Source: Myxococcota bacterium
Lineage (GTDB): Bacteria; Myxococcota_A; UBA9160; UBA4427
Length of the DNA stretch: 64,000 nucleotides
NCBI GenBank assembly: GCA_028278345.1
Contig: JANQEL010000050.1
Location: 1 to 64,000 of the forward strand
Direction: 5' to 3'
The first letter of the stretch is position 1. Every line of letters begins with the position of its first letter. The notes under the pieces were generated by a model. The model did no database searches, was not told the origin of the DNA, and was given only the letters and a program-made list of their open reading frames with translations. Both the position numbers and the translations under genes were made by a program. This document shows, one piece after another, positions 41,791 through 50,322 of the stretch.

Positions 41791-42441
41791 GTGGCCACAG
41801 TCCGAAAGACCGCCCGCGCGAAGAAGGCCGCGAAACAGGCCAAGGCGGACCTATACCGGCAGCTCATCGTCGAGGCCGCACGCGGGGTCTTCGCCGAGAA
41901 GGGGTACGACGACGCCAAGATCGGCGAGATCGCCGAGGCGTCGGGGGTGTCGCTCCAGACCCTCTACTCCGTGTTCCCGGGCAAGAGCGCCATCTACGAG
42001 GCCGTTCAGACGGAGGGAGACGAGGCCATCCACCGCCTCGCAATCGAGGGCACGGCGGGCATCACCGACCCCCTCGAGAGCATGCTGGCGGGCCTTCGCG
42101 CAACGACCCTCTACTTCCTCGAACAGCCCGACTTCCTGCGCATGCGGCTCCACGGCGGACTCACCTGGGGCACCGAGGCGATGGCGCGCGGTGCGGCGAG
42201 CCAGACCGAGGCCTGGCGGCAGGCCCTCGAACGACTGCGCAGCACGTGCGCGCGTTGCATCGACGAAGGCGTGCTCGTCGAGCGCGACCCGCAACTGATC
42301 TCACGAACGATCGTCTCGATGCAGCAGGTCGAGCTCGCCCACTGGCTCGAGGGCGGCATGAAGGCCGATCCGATCGAGGTCGCGGATGCGCTCGAAACGC
42401 AAGTGAAGCTCGCCTTCTGCAGCGACCGCCCGTCGATCTGA
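41791..42441 (+). CDS. TetR/AcrR family transcriptional regulator
   Basis: Predicted 216-residue repressor. After a Lys/Ala-rich basic lead, the TetR helix-turn-helix occupies about residues 27-73 (IVEAARGVFAEKGYDDAKIGEIAEASGVSLQT region, ending LYSVFPGKSAIYEAV). The ligand domain follows. Start is GTG 41791 with an AGGAG-type site. It lies at the centre of the LLM/FadH-like island, divergent from the leftward operon and 17 bases before the rightward one, so it probably controls both through the inverted repeat in the gap. The ligand is likely a pathway intermediate. Confidence 0.88.
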   Translation: MATVRKTARAKKAAKQAKADLYRQLIVEAARGVFAEKGYDDAKIGEIAEASGVSLQTLYSVFPGKSAIYEAVQTEGDEAIHRLAIEGTAGITDPLESMLAGLRATTLYFLEQPDFLRMRLHGGLTWGTEAMARGAASQTEAWRQALERLRSTCARCIDEGVLVERDPQLISRTIVSMQQVELAHWLEGGMKADPIEVADALETQVKLAFCSDRPSI

Positions 42442-42458
42442 AATAGGCTCCCCTCCCC

Positions 42459-44522
42459 ATGTCTTCCGACACCTCGATCCTCTTCTCTCCCATCCGAATC
42501 GGCCAGATGGAGCTGCGCAACCGGCTCGTGATGTCGCCGATGGAAAACAGCTTCGGCACCCCCGACGGCAAGCCGACCCAGCGCTCCATCGACTACTTCG
42601 AAGCGCGCGCGAAGGGCGGCGTCGCGTTGATCACCCTGGGCGCCTCGGCGATCGACGCGCAACACAAGGAGGTTCCGAACTCGCTCCACTTCGCGAGCGA
42701 CGACGTGATCCCCGAGCACCGCGCCCTGGTCGAAGCCGTGCACGCCCACGGCGCGAAGATCCAACCGCAGATCGCCCATGCGGGCCCCGACGGTCTCGGC
42801 CCCGAGATGCACGGGGTGGAAGCGTTCGGGCCGTCCGGCGTGCAGTCCTATCTCACCGGAACGACGTCGAAGGAGATGACGAAGGAGGAGTTCGCGGGGG
42901 TCGTCGACCAGTATCGCTCGGCCGCCGTGCGCATTCGGGAGATCGGCTACGACGGCATCGAGCTCCACGCGGCGCACGGCTACATGCTGCTGGGCTCTTT
43001 CCTGACGCCCTGGCGCAACGCGCGCAAGGACGAGTACGCGGCGAGAAAACCCGAGACCCGAACGCGCGCCATCGTCGAGGTCATCCGGGCGATCAAGGAA
43101 GCCGCGGGCGAGGATTTCCCGATCACGTTGCGCATCTCGGGCTACGAACGCATCGCCGGCGGGCGCGACAGCTTCGACACGGCGCGCATCGCCCCCGTCT
43201 TCGAAAAGGCGGGGATCGACGCCTTCCACGTGAGCGGCGGCGTGATCGATCGCTTCGTGACGCAGATGGTGAACGGCGCCCACTATCCCGACGCGTTGAA
43301 CATCGCGGGGGCCGAGGCCGTGAAGCGCGCCGTCGACGTGCCGGTGATGGCGGTGGGCCGCCTGCACGATCCCGAAGTCGCCGCGCAGACGATCGCCGAC
43401 GGACGAGCAGACCTGATCGCGATCGGCCGACCGCTGCTCGCCGATCCCGAACTGCCCAACAAGGTGAAGGCGCGACAGCTTCGCGAGGTGCGCCGCTGCA
43501 TCTCCTGCGAAAACTGCATCGATGCCCTCGAGACGCGCTTCGCCCTCGAGTGCGCAGTCAATCCGCGAACGGGGCGCGAAGCCGAGTTCGCCTCGGGGCG
43601 CGCGGCGCGCAGCAAACGCGTGGTGATCGTGGGCGGTGGCCCGGGCGGCCTCGAAGCGGCACGCGTGGCGGCGGAACGCGGTCACCGCGTTTCCCTCTAC
43701 GAACGCAACCAGACCCTCGGGGGCGCGCTCGTGATGGCGTCGACCGTGCATGAAGACAACCAACTCTTCCTCGACTACCTGCTGCGCGAAGTCACGCGAC
43801 TACGCATCGACGTGCAGACGGGCCGGAAGATGACCGCCGACGCCATCGCGGCACTGCAACCCGAAGCCGTCATCGTGGCGACCGGCGGCCGCGTGGTCTC
43901 GCCGAAGATTCCGGGAGACGACCTGCCCCACGTGCGCACCGGCCACGAGATTCGCGCCTGGCTCGCGGGTCGCGATGACGATGGATCTGCGGCGAAGCTA
44001 CCGGGATGGCAGCGCGCCGGAATTCGCTTGTTGGCGGGGCCCGCGCAACGACTGGTCCGTCCCGACGTCATGCGCGCCTTGACGCGCGCATACCTGCCCC
44101 TCGGGCGGCGCATCGCGATCATCGGGGCCGATCTCGCCGCGATCGAGCTCGCCGAATTCCTCTCTGCGCGCGGGCGTCACGTTTCGCTGCTCGAAACCGG
44201 GGAGCAGATCGCGCCCGAAGTCGGCTGGAAGCGCCGCGACGAGCACATGGTCACCCTCGATCGCGCCAAGGTGGCGGTGAACGTCGGTGTCTCGATCGCT
44301 CGCATCGAGCAGGACGGCGTGGTGCTGTTGCTAGATTCTGGCCGCGAGAAGCACGTCCCCGCCGACACCGTCATCCTCGCTGGCGAGGTCGAACCCGACA
44401 CGCGTCTGTACGACGAACTGAAGGACCGCCTGCCCGAAGTGCACGCGGTCGGCGATTGCACCGGCCTCGGCCTGATCCGCAAGGCGGCCCTCGAAGGCGC
44501 GCAGGCCGCCAACGCTCTCTAG
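42459..44522 (+). CDS. FadH-like NADH:flavin oxidoreductase (old yellow enzyme plus FAD domain)
   Basis: Predicted 687-residue fused flavoenzyme and paralogue of the protein at 37874. It has the FMN barrel (RNRLVMSPMENS, GIELHAAHGYMLLGS), [4Fe-4S] cysteines Cys347, Cys350, Cys353 and Cys365, and two dinucleotide motifs (VIVGGGPGGLEAARVA and AIIGADLAAIELAEFL). The HAGHN-type barrel motif reads HAAHGY here. About 30 residues are inserted before the second Rossmann motif compared with its paralogue. It follows the TetR gene by 17 bases and opens the rightward operon with the NTF2-like, LLM and KstD-like genes. Confidence 0.9.
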   Translation: MSSDTSILFSPIRIGQMELRNRLVMSPMENSFGTPDGKPTQRSIDYFEARAKGGVALITLGASAIDAQHKEVPNSLHFASDDVIPEHRALVEAVHAHGAKIQPQIAHAGPDGLGPEMHGVEAFGPSGVQSYLTGTTSKEMTKEEFAGVVDQYRSAAVRIREIGYDGIELHAAHGYMLLGSFLTPWRNARKDEYAARKPETRTRAIVEVIRAIKEAAGEDFPITLRISGYERIAGGRDSFDTARIAPVFEKAGIDAFHVSGGVIDRFVTQMVNGAHYPDALNIAGAEAVKRAVDVPVMAVGRLHDPEVAAQTIADGRADLIAIGRPLLADPELPNKVKARQLREVRRCISCENCIDALETRFALECAVNPRTGREAEFASGRAARSKRVVIVGGGPGGLEAARVAAERGHRVSLYERNQTLGGALVMASTVHEDNQLFLDYLLREVTRLRIDVQTGRKMTADAIAALQPEAVIVATGGRVVSPKIPGDDLPHVRTGHEIRAWLAGRDDDGSAAKLPGWQRAGIRLLAGPAQRLVRPDVMRALTRAYLPLGRRIAIIGADLAAIELAEFLSARGRHVSLLETGEQIAPEVGWKRRDEHMVTLDRAKVAVNVGVSIARIEQDGVVLLLDSGREKHVPADTVILAGEVEPDTRLYDELKDRLPEVHAVGDCTGLGLIRKAALEGAQAANAL

Positions 44523-44556
44523 CCCGATTCGCACCCCATTCGAAAGGAGTTTCCCC

Positions 44557-44967
44557 ATGAGCGATATCCACCCCGCGATGCAAGCCGCACAGAACTCGTG
44601 GAAGTGCGTCATGTCCAGCGACAAGGAAGGTTGGCTGGCCTTGATGGCCGACGACGTGTGCATCGAGGATCCCATCGGTGAAGCCGCCACCAACCCGACG
44701 GGCAAGGGTGTACGGGGCAAGGAAGAAGTGGCGAAGTTCTACGACCAGTTCATCGGCCCGGCGACGATCGAGGTCGAAACCCACGAGTCGCGCTTCGCGG
44801 GCAACGAGAGCGCTCACGTGCTCACGCTTCACACGACCCTGGCCAACGGCGTCACCACCCACGTGCGCGGCATCTTCACCTACCACCTGAACGACGAAGG
44901 GTTGCTGACGAACCTGCGCGGCTACTGGACGATGGCCGACATGTCGGTCGACAACCCCAACGCGTAG
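44557..44967 (+). CDS. NTF2/SnoaL-like (ketosteroid isomerase-type) protein
   Basis: Predicted 136-residue small cone-shaped fold protein: N-terminal helices with a Trp-rich motif (SWKCVMSSDKEGWLALMADD), VCIEDPIG, then GKEEVAKFYDQFIGP, and beta strands to the end. Members act as ketosteroid isomerases, dehydratases or polyketide cyclases, or lack activity. GAAAGGAG precedes the ATG. Being surrounded by FadH-like, LLM and KstD-like genes, an isomerase or dehydratase step on a cyclic ketone is plausible, but the catalytic residues cannot be confirmed by eye. Confidence 0.8.
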   Translation: MSDIHPAMQAAQNSWKCVMSSDKEGWLALMADDVCIEDPIGEAATNPTGKGVRGKEEVAKFYDQFIGPATIEVETHESRFAGNESAHVLTLHTTLANGVTTHVRGIFTYHLNDEGLLTNLRGYWTMADMSVDNPNA

Positions 44968-44990
44968 GGCGAGAGCGGCGGAGTTCTTCG

Positions 44991-45863
44991 ATGCGTTTCG
45001 GCTATCTCGAAACCATGACGAACCCCCTCTTCATGAAGCCGCTCGCGATCGCGGCCGAAGAGGCGGGGTACGACGCCTTCGCCGTGCCGGATAGCATCTG
45101 TTATCCCGAGCACGCGGAGACCCAGTACCCCTACCTCGCCGACGGCATGCGGGAGTTCATCGAAGACAAGCCCTTCGTCGAGTGCCTGACCCTGGTTTCG
45201 CATCTCGCCGCCGTCACGGGGCGCATCCGGTTCACCACCGACGTCATGAAGCTGCCGCTTCGCCATCCCGTGTTGATGGCAAAGCAGCTGACCTCCACCG
45301 CGACCCTGGCGGAGGGCCGCGTCAACTTCGGGGTGGGCCTCAGCCCCTGGCGCGAGGACTACGAAGCGGTCGACGTGCCTTGGGAGCGGCGGGGCAAGCG
45401 CTTCGACGAGGCCATCGAGATCATTCGCGGGCTTTCGAGTGGCAGCTACTTCTCGTATGACGGCGAGATCTATCAGGTGCCGAGCCTCAAGCTCTGCCCG
45501 GTTCCCGAACAACCCATCCCCTGGCTGATCGGCGGGCACAGCGAGCCGGCGCTTCGCCGGGCCGCACGGATCGGCGACGGTTGGATCCACGCCGGAGGCG
45601 ATGCGGACGACCTCGCCACCCTGCTGTCGCGCCTGAACGAGTTGCGCGGCGAGTTCGGAAGGCAGAACGAGCCCTTCCAGATCCACGTGATCTCACTGGA
45701 CGCCTACACCCCCGACGGCATCAAGCGGCTCGAAGATCTCGGCGTGACCGACGTCCTCGTCGGCTTCCGCAATTCCTACACCCGGGAACAAGACCCCGAA
45801 ACCCTCGAAGAGAAGATCGCGAAGCTACGCGGGTATGCTGAGTACGTGATCGCCAAGAGCTGA
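44991..45863 (+). CDS. LLM class flavin/F420-dependent oxidoreductase
   Basis: Predicted 290-residue luciferase-like enzyme. Visible are AEEAGYDAFAVPDSICYPE near the N-terminus, FGVGLSPWREDYEAVDVPWERRG centrally, RGLSSGSYFSYDGEIYQ, and a WLIGGHSEPALRRAARIGDGW block. It is most like the protein at 36947, sharing the VPDS and EDKPFVE motifs, so duplication within the island is likely. It starts 23 bases after the NTF2-like gene and is followed by the KstD-like gene after 47 bases. Flavin use is unresolved. Confidence 0.88.
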   Translation: MRFGYLETMTNPLFMKPLAIAAEEAGYDAFAVPDSICYPEHAETQYPYLADGMREFIEDKPFVECLTLVSHLAAVTGRIRFTTDVMKLPLRHPVLMAKQLTSTATLAEGRVNFGVGLSPWREDYEAVDVPWERRGKRFDEAIEIIRGLSSGSYFSYDGEIYQVPSLKLCPVPEQPIPWLIGGHSEPALRRAARIGDGWIHAGGDADDLATLLSRLNELRGEFGRQNEPFQIHVISLDAYTPDGIKRLEDLGVTDVLVGFRNSYTREQDPETLEEKIAKLRGYAEYVIAKS

Positions 45864-45910
45864 GCGCAGCGGGTAAGAGCGCTGAAGCGATTCAACGAAG
45901 GAAGACAACC

Positions 45911-47389
45911 GTGAGCGACACCCCCAAATCGACCCCCACCAAGCCGAAGCGGTTCTCGACCGTCGAGCAGTGGGACATGGAAACCGACGTCGCCATCATG
46001 GGCTTCGGCGGAGCGGGCTCGTGCGCGGCCATCGAAGCCAGCGACGCGGGCGCGGACGTGATCATCTTCGAAGTCACCGCGGCCAGTGGCGGCTCGACGG
46101 CACTCTCGAGTGCCGAGGTGTACATGGGCGGCAACGGCGGCACCGCGGTGCAGAAGGCCTGCGGCTACGACGACAGCACCGAGGACATGTTCAACTTCCT
46201 GATGGCCGCGATGGGCGAACTCGCAGACGAAGACAAGATCCGCATGTACTGCGAGAACTCGGTCGAGCACTTCGATTGGCTCGTCAGCATGGGCGCGAAG
46301 TACAAGAACAGCGAGTACAAAGAGCGCGCCATCATGGCGGTCACCGATGATTGCCTGCTCTTCACGGGCAACGAGAAGTCGTACCCCTTCCGAGAGATCG
46401 CAAAGCCCTGCCCGCGCGGCCACAACCTCGAAGTGGAGGGAGACAACGGCGGCCCGATGCTGATGGGCATCCTCACCGAACAGGTGGGGAAGCGGCCGAT
46501 CCGCGTCGAGTACAACGCACGTGCCCTCACCCTGATCGCCGACGACGACGGCGCCATCCAGGGCATCGTCGTGCGCATCGACAACGAGGAGCGCAACGTG
46601 CGTGCCCGAAAGGGCGTGATCCTGTGTGCCGGCGGCTTCGTGATGAATCAGGAGATGCTCAAGAAGTACGTGCCGCAGGTGAGCATCGGCAACATCCCGA
46701 TCGGCAACCCCGGTGATACCGGTGCGGGCATCCTGATGGGCCAGGGTGCGGGGGGCGCCGTCATCCACATGAACGAGGCCTTCATCACCCTGCCCTTCTA
46801 CCCGCCGGGCTCGCTGACCTTCGGCATCTTCGTCAACGCCCAGGCGCAGCGCTTCATCAACGAAGACATCTACCACGCCCGCATGGCGCACCACATCCTC
46901 AAGCAATCGGGTCAGGGGATCTACCTCATCCTCAACCATGACGACTACGAACACCCGCCCTTCCTCGGCGCCGAAGTCGCGGGCACGGGAGAGACCATCG
47001 AAGAACTCGCGGAAGACGTCGGCCTCGACGCCGACATGCTTCGCCACACCATCGAGTTCTACAATCAGCACGCCGCCAATGGCGAGGACCCGCTCTTTCA
47101 CAAGCACGAAGCCTGGTTGAAGCCGATCGAACCTCCGTACGCGGCCCTCGACTGCACGCCGGGCAGTGGCGTCTTCTATCCCTACTTCACCTTCGGCGGG
47201 CTCGACACGCTCCCCACCGGCGAAGTGCTCACGATGGAACGCGAAGTGATCCCCGGCTTGTACGCAGCCGGTCGCACGGCTTGCGGCGTTCCGCGTACGT
47301 CGGCGGGCTACGGCAGCGGGATGAGCGTCGGCGATGCGACCTTCTTCGGGCGCGTGGCCGGCAAGGCGGCGGCAGCGCGCAACGGCTGA
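45911..47389 (+). CDS. FAD-binding oxidoreductase, KstD/fumarate-reductase-flavoprotein type
   Basis: Predicted 492-residue soluble flavoprotein. The FAD Rossmann motif is GFGGAGSCAAIEA (about 32-44), followed by an ATAASGGSTALSS-like flavin loop and a C-terminal GLYAAGRTACGVPRTSAGYGSG flavin-closing region (about 450-470). This layout is shared by 3-ketosteroid dehydrogenases, fumarate reductase flavoproteins and tricarballylate dehydrogenases; the reaction is desaturation or reduction of a C-C bond next to a carbonyl. Start is GTG 45911 with GAAGGAAG upstream. It probably ends the rightward catabolic operon. Confidence 0.85.
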   Translation: MSDTPKSTPTKPKRFSTVEQWDMETDVAIMGFGGAGSCAAIEASDAGADVIIFEVTAASGGSTALSSAEVYMGGNGGTAVQKACGYDDSTEDMFNFLMAAMGELADEDKIRMYCENSVEHFDWLVSMGAKYKNSEYKERAIMAVTDDCLLFTGNEKSYPFREIAKPCPRGHNLEVEGDNGGPMLMGILTEQVGKRPIRVEYNARALTLIADDDGAIQGIVVRIDNEERNVRARKGVILCAGGFVMNQEMLKKYVPQVSIGNIPIGNPGDTGAGILMGQGAGGAVIHMNEAFITLPFYPPGSLTFGIFVNAQAQRFINEDIYHARMAHHILKQSGQGIYLILNHDDYEHPPFLGAEVAGTGETIEELAEDVGLDADMLRHTIEFYNQHAANGEDPLFHKHEAWLKPIEPPYAALDCTPGSGVFYPYFTFGGLDTLPTGEVLTMEREVIPGLYAAGRTACGVPRTSAGYGSGMSVGDATFFGRVAGKAAAARNG

Positions 47390-47451
47390 GGCGAAACGCG
47401 GTGCAGGCACGATCGCGCAGGCGTCGAGGAGCAGAACAGGGAAGCGCGCGC

Positions 47452-48420
47452 GTGCGCAGCTGCATCGCGGTGCTTGGATCGGCAGCTTTGCTCGTCGCGA
47501 CGCCCGCCCTCGCGGACTGCCCCTCGACCACCGGCGAAACGCAGAGCGACCCACCGCAGCGCATCTTCGGCACGGTGACCGGTCTGTCCCCGCTGTGCGT
47601 GAACGGCTACGCGCTCGAGACGCCCGCGGAAACGCGCTTCTTCCGCGATGGTCGCGCGAGCACCCGCGCCGCCTTGGGCCTCGGGCACGTGGTCGCGATC
47701 GAGGTCGAGCCGGGGATACCCCCGCTGGCCGAACGGGTCGACATCGACTTCCAACTCGCGGGGCCGATCGAACAGGTCGACGTCGACGCGCGGCGCATCA
47801 CCGTCCTGGGCAACGAGGTCGTGATCGTCCCCGGCACATTGATCCGCGCCCTCGATGGGTCGAATCAACCCCTCTACCAACTCGAGCGTGGCGACCACAT
47901 CGCCGTGAGCGGTCTTCGCCACGCCGACGGATCGATCGCGGCATCGCGTCTCGACGTGCGGCCCGCCGGTTCGCCCCACCATGTAACCGGTGTCGCGGTG
48001 CCGATCGGACGCGACACCCTCTACGTCTCGCGCGTTCGCGGGCAGACGGCCGATCGCATGGGCTTCGACCCGGAGCTACGGGGGCAACGCGTCCAGCTGC
48101 GGGGCAAGTGGAACCCGCGTCGGCAACAACTCGACGAAGCCTTCGTGCGCAAGCGGGCCGTCGTGGCCCACGACACTCGGACGCTCTCGCTCGAGGGCAT
48201 CGCGGTGCCGGGGGAGTCGGCTGGAACGATGACCTTCCCCGCAACCGGCCTGGAACTCGAGAACGGCACGAGCAATGCCATTCGCCTCCGCGCGGGCTCG
48301 TCCATTCGCGTCCTGGTCCGTCGGGATGATCGGGGCGGCCACCGGGTGCAGGAGATTTCCGTTCGCGACAGCGACGAGAAAGGTGCGATGCTTGTCCTCG
48401 ACCCGCGCCCGAACGAATGA
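47452..48420 (+). CDS. Secreted DUF5666-like protein
   Basis: Predicted 322-residue exported protein. The signal peptide is residues 1-21 (hydrophobic core, TPALA). The mature protein contains repeated small OB/beta units: IFGTVTGLS near the N-terminus, GPIEQVDVDARRITVLGNEV, and SLEGIAVPG later, each with the GxVxxVD..RxxxVxG pattern typical of DUF5666. Start chosen at GTG 47452 with AGGGAAG upstream; GTG 47401 in the same frame would add 17 basic residues before the signal. It begins 62 bases after the flavoprotein gene and leads a three-gene run of envelope proteins. The function is unknown. Confidence 0.72.
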   Translation: MRSCIAVLGSAALLVATPALADCPSTTGETQSDPPQRIFGTVTGLSPLCVNGYALETPAETRFFRDGRASTRAALGLGHVVAIEVEPGIPPLAERVDIDFQLAGPIEQVDVDARRITVLGNEVVIVPGTLIRALDGSNQPLYQLERGDHIAVSGLRHADGSIAASRLDVRPAGSPHHVTGVAVPIGRDTLYVSRVRGQTADRMGFDPELRGQRVQLRGKWNPRRQQLDEAFVRKRAVVAHDTRTLSLEGIAVPGESAGTMTFPATGLELENGTSNAIRLRAGSSIRVLVRRDDRGGHRVQEISVRDSDEKGAMLVLDPRPNE

Positions 48421-48432
48421 GGACGATGCAGC

Positions 48433-48984
48433 ATGAAGATCTACGGCGCGTTTCTCGGCCTGCTTGGCCTCGCGGCCTTTCTCGTTCCGCTCCAGCACCC
48501 GGGGCCCTACGGCATCCCGGGGCGCGGGCTCGTGGGTGGAACACTTTGCCTCGCCATCGCGGCGCTCTTGTGGGTACCCTCGATTCCGACTTTCGCGCGG
48601 CGCATCGCTCTCGCGGTTTCGCCCTTCGCCTTGATCGTGGCCCTCTACGGGGCGATGGCCGAAGCCGAAGAGGTGATCGTGCTCTACGCCGGGGACACCG
48701 ATCTGCGGCTCTGGGTCGTCGATCACGAAGGCGAAGAATGGGTGTCGATGCCGCGCGTGAAGGCCGAGACCAACGCCCTCGACGGCGCGCGCCTCACGCG
48801 CCTTCGCCATGGTGAAGTGCGCTGCACGGTTCCACGGCTCGTCGAAGATGCCGAAGCCGATCAACGCACCTTCGCGTTGCGGGACGAGAAGTACGCAGTA
48901 CAGCGTCTCGCGCGGCTCGTCGGGCTCTTCGGGGACGGGCCCAGCCCCGCCGCGGTGACCCTGCGACTCGATCCGTGCGACTGA
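48433..48984 (+). CDS. Membrane protein with a nitroreductase/DUF385-like C-terminal region
   Basis: Unassigned 183-residue protein. Three hydrophobic segments lie in the first 80 residues (about 3-20, 34-50 and 58-76). The C-terminal 100 residues, from LRLWVVDHEGEEWV to DEKYAVQRLARLVGLF and a closing VTLRLDP, follow the layout of deazaflavin- or FMN-binding split-barrel proteins (DUF385/DUF2255-like). A joined membrane anchor is unusual for that group. It is 12 bases after the DUF5666-like gene and 16 before another membrane protein gene, so one transcript is likely. Cofactor binding is inferred from resemblance only. Confidence 0.6.
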   Translation: MKIYGAFLGLLGLAAFLVPLQHPGPYGIPGRGLVGGTLCLAIAALLWVPSIPTFARRIALAVSPFALIVALYGAMAEAEEVIVLYAGDTDLRLWVVDHEGEEWVSMPRVKAETNALDGARLTRLRHGEVRCTVPRLVEDAEADQRTFALRDEKYAVQRLARLVGLFGDGPSPAAVTLRLDPCD

Positions 48985-49000
48985 CCTCGGGAGACCGCCG

Positions 49001-49432
49001 ATGAATCGCCGCATCTCGATCGCGCGCGCACTGATCACATTCACCGCGGCCTTCCTCGCCATCGTGCCACCGATCGCGGACATCAGCGTTACCCACATCT
49101 TCCACCCGGAGTGGACGGGGCACGCGCGCCTGCACACCGTCTGGTTGATCACCACCAATGCGTTGGTCAGCGTGGTGGCGATCATCTGGATGTGGCGCCC
49201 GGGCGTGGAAGACGTTCCGCGTGCGATCCGGCGCGCGGCGACCCTGGTCGGCTGCGTGTTGCTCGGCTTCTTCGTCGCCGGCGCAACCCAGGGGCTCTAC
49301 GGTGGCAGCTTCAGCGACCCGGGCGGCGTCGCACCGGCGGCCGGCGGGATCGACGCCAACCTCGCGGCGTTCAGCGTGCACGCCTGCATCGTGCTCGTGG
49401 CGCTCTTCCTTCTGCGAACTCGCGAAGGCTGA
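49001..49432 (+). CDS. Small integral membrane protein of unknown function
   Basis: Predicted 143-residue protein with four hydrophobic segments at about 8-28, 46-66, 80-98 and 118-138. Possible conserved points are HIFHPEWTGHARLH in the first loop (His-rich, conceivably metal-related) and GLYGGS in the third. I do not recognise a family with confidence. It follows the DUF385-like gene by 16 bases and ends the small envelope-protein run. A 139-base gap then precedes the pseudopilin-like gene; nothing coding was seen there. Confidence 0.65.
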   Translation: MNRRISIARALITFTAAFLAIVPPIADISVTHIFHPEWTGHARLHTVWLITTNALVSVVAIIWMWRPGVEDVPRAIRRAATLVGCVLLGFFVAGATQGLYGGSFSDPGGVAPAAGGIDANLAAFSVHACIVLVALFLLRTREG

Positions 49433-49571
49433 CGCAGGTCGAACGCAGCGCGAACGCAACTCGCGCGTAATGCACAGGGAGGATCCGAAGATCGAGGGCT
49501 GTCACTGACGAGAATCTGCTCATTCGGACGCATGGGGTGGACGAACTACGCCCTGGATAAAGGAGCCCCCC

Positions 49572-50261
49572 ATGCACGCATCCGAATCGAACGCCCCTTC
49601 CGACGCCTCGAGCACCGCGAACGCGACCGCGATGCTTCTCGTGATTCTCTCGTCGGTCGGCATCTTCCTCACCGTTGCGCTTCCGACGATCCACCGAATG
49701 CCCGTCCCCCACGAAGTGGCGCAGCCGATCGTCGAACTCGAAGAGCTCCTCGAACTTGCGCGCGATGCAGCCATGGCCACGGGCGATGCGCATCTCGTCT
49801 ACTTCGAAACCGATCACGAGGGCGAGATGCTCGTGGATCAGGACGGCAACCCGGCGCTCGCCATCGTGGCCCGGGATGTGAACCGCGATGGCCGCGCCAC
49901 GGCCTCTGAGCTGATCGCATCGCTTCCCGTCGATCCCGAAGCGGGGATCGTGGGTTGGGGCTCCGCGATGGCGGAACGCGACGCCGAAGGCGATCACGGC
50001 ATTCGCGTCCTTCCCGGCTGGAGCTTCGTCGACCCGCATCGTCGCCGCGCCACCCGCTGGCTGATGTTCCCGCCGGACGGCATGCCGCGCTCCTTCTCGA
50101 TCGAAGCGAACGCGATCGGTCCCGCCGGGTCGGGCGCTGGCGCCATCTACGCCCACAGCGCCTCGAAGGACTACGCGGTCGTCGTCACGCCCCACGGTGA
50201 AGTGGATGTCCAGCACTGGAGCGTGCGCGCCGGCAGCTGGCAGTCGAGGGCCGTGCGGTAG
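49572..50261 (+). CDS. GspH/FimT-like pseudopilin-type protein
   Basis: Predicted 229-residue protein. A single hydrophobic helix at about 19-40 follows a 17-residue Ser/Ala-rich lead. The C-terminal part (GAIYAHSASKDYAVVVTP then GEVDVQHW) matches the end of GspH/FimT minor pseudopilins, including the SGxG-AIY pattern. The usual prepilin cleavage motif (Gly then Phe-Thr-Leu-x-Glu) is absent from the N-terminus: no Gly or Glu sits at the start of the helix. It may therefore be an anchored pseudopilin relative not processed by prepilin peptidase. AAAGGAG precedes the ATG. No other secretion genes are nearby. Confidence 0.68.
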   Translation: MHASESNAPSDASSTANATAMLLVILSSVGIFLTVALPTIHRMPVPHEVAQPIVELEELLELARDAAMATGDAHLVYFETDHEGEMLVDQDGNPALAIVARDVNRDGRATASELIASLPVDPEAGIVGWGSAMAERDAEGDHGIRVLPGWSFVDPHRRRATRWLMFPPDGMPRSFSIEANAIGPAGSGAGAIYAHSASKDYAVVVTPHGEVDVQHWSVRAGSWQSRAVR

Positions 50262-50322
50262 GGAACGGACACTGCGGTGGCGCCGTTCCCGCGCCGCTCG
50301 ATGTCCAGCAGCAGACGGTCCG

